Positions 37,083 to 38,628 of a stretch of 38,628 nucleotides of DNA are shown here, piece by piece (position 1 is the first letter of the stretch; the number at the start of each line of letters is the position of its first letter). Position numbers and translations under genes: made by a program. Under the pieces are notes generated by a model. The model was not told the DNA's origin and did not search any database. It was given only the letters and a program-made list of their open reading frames with translations. The DNA is taken from the NCBI GenBank assembly GCA_004356985.1, contig SMXQ01000124.1, forward strand, positions 1 to 38,628, given 5' to 3'. The DNA comes from Alphaproteobacteria bacterium (GTDB lineage Bacteria > Pseudomonadota > Alphaproteobacteria > SMXQ01).

Positions 37083-38036
37083 ATGACCTTTATCAGCCCC
37101 TTTGCCTTATTCGCCGTGGTCCTGGTCGTCCTGGCCCTTGTGGTGATCTTCCTTGCGGTCAAGATCGTTCCCCAAGGATTCGAGTACACCGTCGAACGTT
37201 TCGGCCGCTACACCCACACCCTGCGGCCCGGGCTTAATTTCATCGTGCCCCTGGTCGACCGCGTGGGCGCCAAGCTGAACATGATGGAACAGGTGCTCGA
37301 CGTTCCCAACCAGGAGGTCATCACCAAGGACAACGCCATGGTGGCCGTCGACGGTGTCGTCTTCTCCACGGTCGTGGACGCGGCCATGGCGGCCTATCAG
37401 GTCAGGGACCTTCAGAATGCCATCCTCAACCTCACCACCACCAATATCCGAACGGTGATGGGTTCCATGGATCTGGACGAGCTGTTGTCCCAGCGCGACC
37501 GGATCAACGCACAACTCTTGAAGGTCGTGCACGAAGCGACGACGCCTTGGGGGGTCAAGGTCACCCGCATCGAGATCAAGGACATTTCGCCGCCGGCCGA
37601 ACTGGTCGACGCCATGGCCAGGCAGATGAAGGCGGAGCGCGACAAGCGGGCCGAGATTCTGACCGCCGAAGGCCAGCGCCAGAGCCAGATCCTCAAGGCG
37701 GAGGGTGAAAAGCAGGCCGCCATCCTGGATGCCGAAGGGCGCCGCGAGGCCGCCTTCCGGGACGCCGAGGCGCGGGAACGCGAAGCCGAGGCCGAGGCCA
37801 AGGCCACCACCATGGTGTCCGAGGCCATCGCCGCGGGCGACGTGCAGGCCCTCAACTACTTCGTTGCCCAGCGTTACATAGAGGCGCTTAAGGACATCGC
37901 CTCCGCCGACAACACGAAGGTGGTGATGATGCCGCTGGAGGCCTCCAGCCTGATCGGCTCCATCGCCGGGATCGCCGAACTGGCCCGCGTATCCTTCGGC
38001 GGGCCGAGCGCCGATGGCGGTTCAGGGATTAAGTGA
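37083..38036 (+). CDS. SPFH/band-7 membrane protein, QmcA/stomatin-like
   Basis: The only clear plus-strand gene. From ATG 37083 it has 317 residues; an in-frame reading from 36972 adds 37 residues of unrelated sequence. One N-terminal membrane helix (about 4-27, [20 protein letters not shown]) is followed by the SPFH domain ([35 protein letters not shown] to about 190). A charged Ala/Glu coiled coil follows with repeated [21 protein letters not shown] units (about 195-270) and a C-terminal oligomerisation segment. Such proteins form large cages in the inner membrane, often around FtsH or with an NfeD partner. No nfeD gene follows; a palindromic repeat does. Confidence 0.92.
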   Translation: MTFISPFALFAVVLVVLALVVIFLAVKIVPQGFEYTVERFGRYTHTLRPGLNFIVPLVDRVGAKLNMMEQVLDVPNQEVITKDNAMVAVDGVVFSTVVDAAMAAYQVRDLQNAILNLTTTNIRTVMGSMDLDELLSQRDRINAQLLKVVHEATTPWGVKVTRIEIKDISPPAELVDAMARQMKAERDKRAEILTAEGQRQSQILKAEGEKQAAILDAEGRREAAFRDAEAREREAEAEAKATTMVSEAIAAGDVQALNYFVAQRYIEALKDIASADNTKVVMMPLEASSLIGSIAGIAELARVSFGGPSADGGSGIK

Positions 38037-38064
38037 ATCGGGTTTAAGTAGCCTGCCTGTCTCT

Positions 38065-38092
38065 ATGTCCGCTTCTGGCTATAAGCGGACAT
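38065..38092. repeat. Palindromic repeat copy 3
   Basis: ATGTCCGCTT, loop CTGGCTAT, AAGCGGACAT: perfect 10-base arms. Judged by its loop it is inverted relative to copies 1 and 2, so the pair brackets the IS remnant and the SPFH gene. It stands 29 bases past the SPFH stop and might stabilise its mRNA 3' end; no U-run follows. Confidence 0.88.
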
Positions 38093-38141
38093 TAAGAGGG
38101 GTATCGGAATTATCTGTTTTCGGTGTAGACGCCTCTGGCCC

Positions 38142-38336
38142 TTACTCCGGGGCAAGATCGTAGTCATCGCGCAAGGTACGCACCGAGATTAGCTTGTGCT
38201 CCGTGGCATCGTCGACCTTCATGATTTTGACGTGGGGGATACCGTGCACAGAAGTGAATTTCATAACCTCCCACACAATGCCATTCTGTTTAAAGCGCTG
38301 CCCGGGCGGTATGTCGGAGTGTGCATCACGTGCCAT
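38142..38336 (-). CDS. Small hypothetical protein
   Basis: 64 residues from ATG 38336 (MARDAHSDIPPGQRFKQNG). It reads like a single compact beta-rich domain: IVWEVMKFTSVHGIPHVKIMKVDDATEHKLISV and an acidic C-terminus. The pattern of an aromatic strand followed by a charged strand suggests a small SH3-like fold; I do not recognise a family. It follows the zinc-ribbon gene after 14 bases, and the two probably form one transcript. No good ribosome-binding site is seen, so coupling to the upstream gene would be needed. Confidence 0.55.
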   Translation of the reverse strand: MARDAHSDIPPGQRFKQNGIVWEVMKFTSVHGIPHVKIMKVDDATEHKLISVRTLRDDYDLAPE

Positions 38337-38350
38337 GCTGCTGACGGGGA

Positions 38351-38545
38351 CTACTTCTTGGAGTGCACATGCCACTGGGGCAGGGAGCCCATGCGCCACG
38401 ATGACGAGTGCTTGCATTTGGGGCAGATGCGCTCGCCCGCCCACTCGCTGGTGAACGGCTGCCGGCAAGCCAGGCAGTTGCGCACCTTGGGGTCGTGCTC
38501 GCGTTCAGGCTCTGGCTTCAGTTTGCTATAGTGAGGCAAAATCAT
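38351..38545 (-). CDS. Small zinc-ribbon protein
   Basis: 64 residues from ATG 38545, with GGAAGGGA just upstream. The centre holds two CxxC knuckles: CLAC and CPKC separated by 16 residues (NCLACRQPFTSEWAGERICPKCKHSSSW), which should bind one zinc. The N-terminus is charged (KPEPEREHDPK). Similar small proteins occur in alphaproteobacterial genomes and phages, but no function is known to me. It lies in the repeat-rich accessory patch between copies 3 and 4. Confidence 0.7.
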   Translation of the reverse strand: MILPHYSKLKPEPEREHDPKVRNCLACRQPFTSEWAGERICPKCKHSSSWRMGSLPQWHVHSKK

Positions 38546-38608
38546 GATTCCCTTCCGACAACCACGCCAGTATTAGACACCCAAAAGGCTGATTTTGGTA
38601 GGGTGGTT

Positions 38609-38628
38609 ATGTCCGCTTTGGGTCATAA
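38609..38628. repeat. Palindromic repeat copy 4 (cut by the window edge)
   Basis: ATGTCCGCTT, loop TGGGTCAT, then AA at the last bases; the right arm should continue as GCGGACAT outside the window. Its loop resembles copy 3 more than copies 1 and 2. Confidence 0.75.

Noticed and set aside
1-38628. CRISPR arrays, rRNA genes, integrases or toxin-antitoxin families
   Set aside because: No regularly spaced direct repeats, rRNA sequence, integrase or named toxin family was seen on either strand.

Overview
This window is a chromosomal segment from an alphaproteobacterium, most likely of the Rhodospirillales type. The basis is GC-rich sequence, alphaproteobacterial-style proteins (a Mycoplana/Rhodospirillum-like 14-subunit complex I, RNase J, type III pantothenate kinase, a DUF1467 protein), and gene orders classical for the class. 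Nearly all genes lie on the minus strand, so transcription runs from right to left. The only clear plus-strand gene is an SPFH membrane protein near the right edge.

Reading in the direction of transcription, from the right: positions 36228-38628 are an accessory patch. It holds four copies of a palindromic repeat, a truncated IS1380-type transposase tail, an SPFH/QmcA-like gene, and two small ORFs, one of them a zinc ribbon. A tRNA-Asp with a good sigma70-type promoter (36151-36300) marks the border with the core genome. The nuo operon for respiratory complex I follows (20925-35989, order A-B-C-D-E-F-G-H-I-J-K-L-M-N). It is tightly packed, with many 1-20 base overlaps, but an AT-richer two-gene cassette sits between nuoF and nuoG: a DUF6338-like membrane protein and a Ser/Gly-tailed small protein. 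Downstream come birA, coaX and rnj (overlapping or nearly so), a DUF1467 membrane protein, and a VOC-family protein overlapping the DNA repair glycosylase tag.

Positions 15323-16348 hold a TIGR02466-like 2OG-Fe(II) oxygenase of lower GC and a 370-base gene-poor stretch ending in a strong plus-strand terminator with no obvious gene. A conserved exported protein, proS, the lipoprotein exporter genes lolC/E and lolD, and dnaE (DNA polymerase III alpha) follow. Between lolD and dnaE lie a pair of REP-like hairpins and a perfect DnaA box. The left end is the well-known translation/envelope operon rpsB-tsf-pyrH-frr-uppS-cdsA-dxr-rseP-(bamA), which joins ribosome components, UMP kinase, ribosome recycling, undecaprenyl and CDP-diglyceride lipid synthesis, the MEP isoprenoid pathway and envelope proteolysis.

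Most of the window is ordinary core genome. The unusual parts are the cassette inside the nuo operon, the repeat/IS patch beyond tRNA-Asp, the orphan terminator and oxygenase island, and the DnaA-box region before dnaE. All functional calls come from reading the translated sequence and remembered family features; no database search was run.
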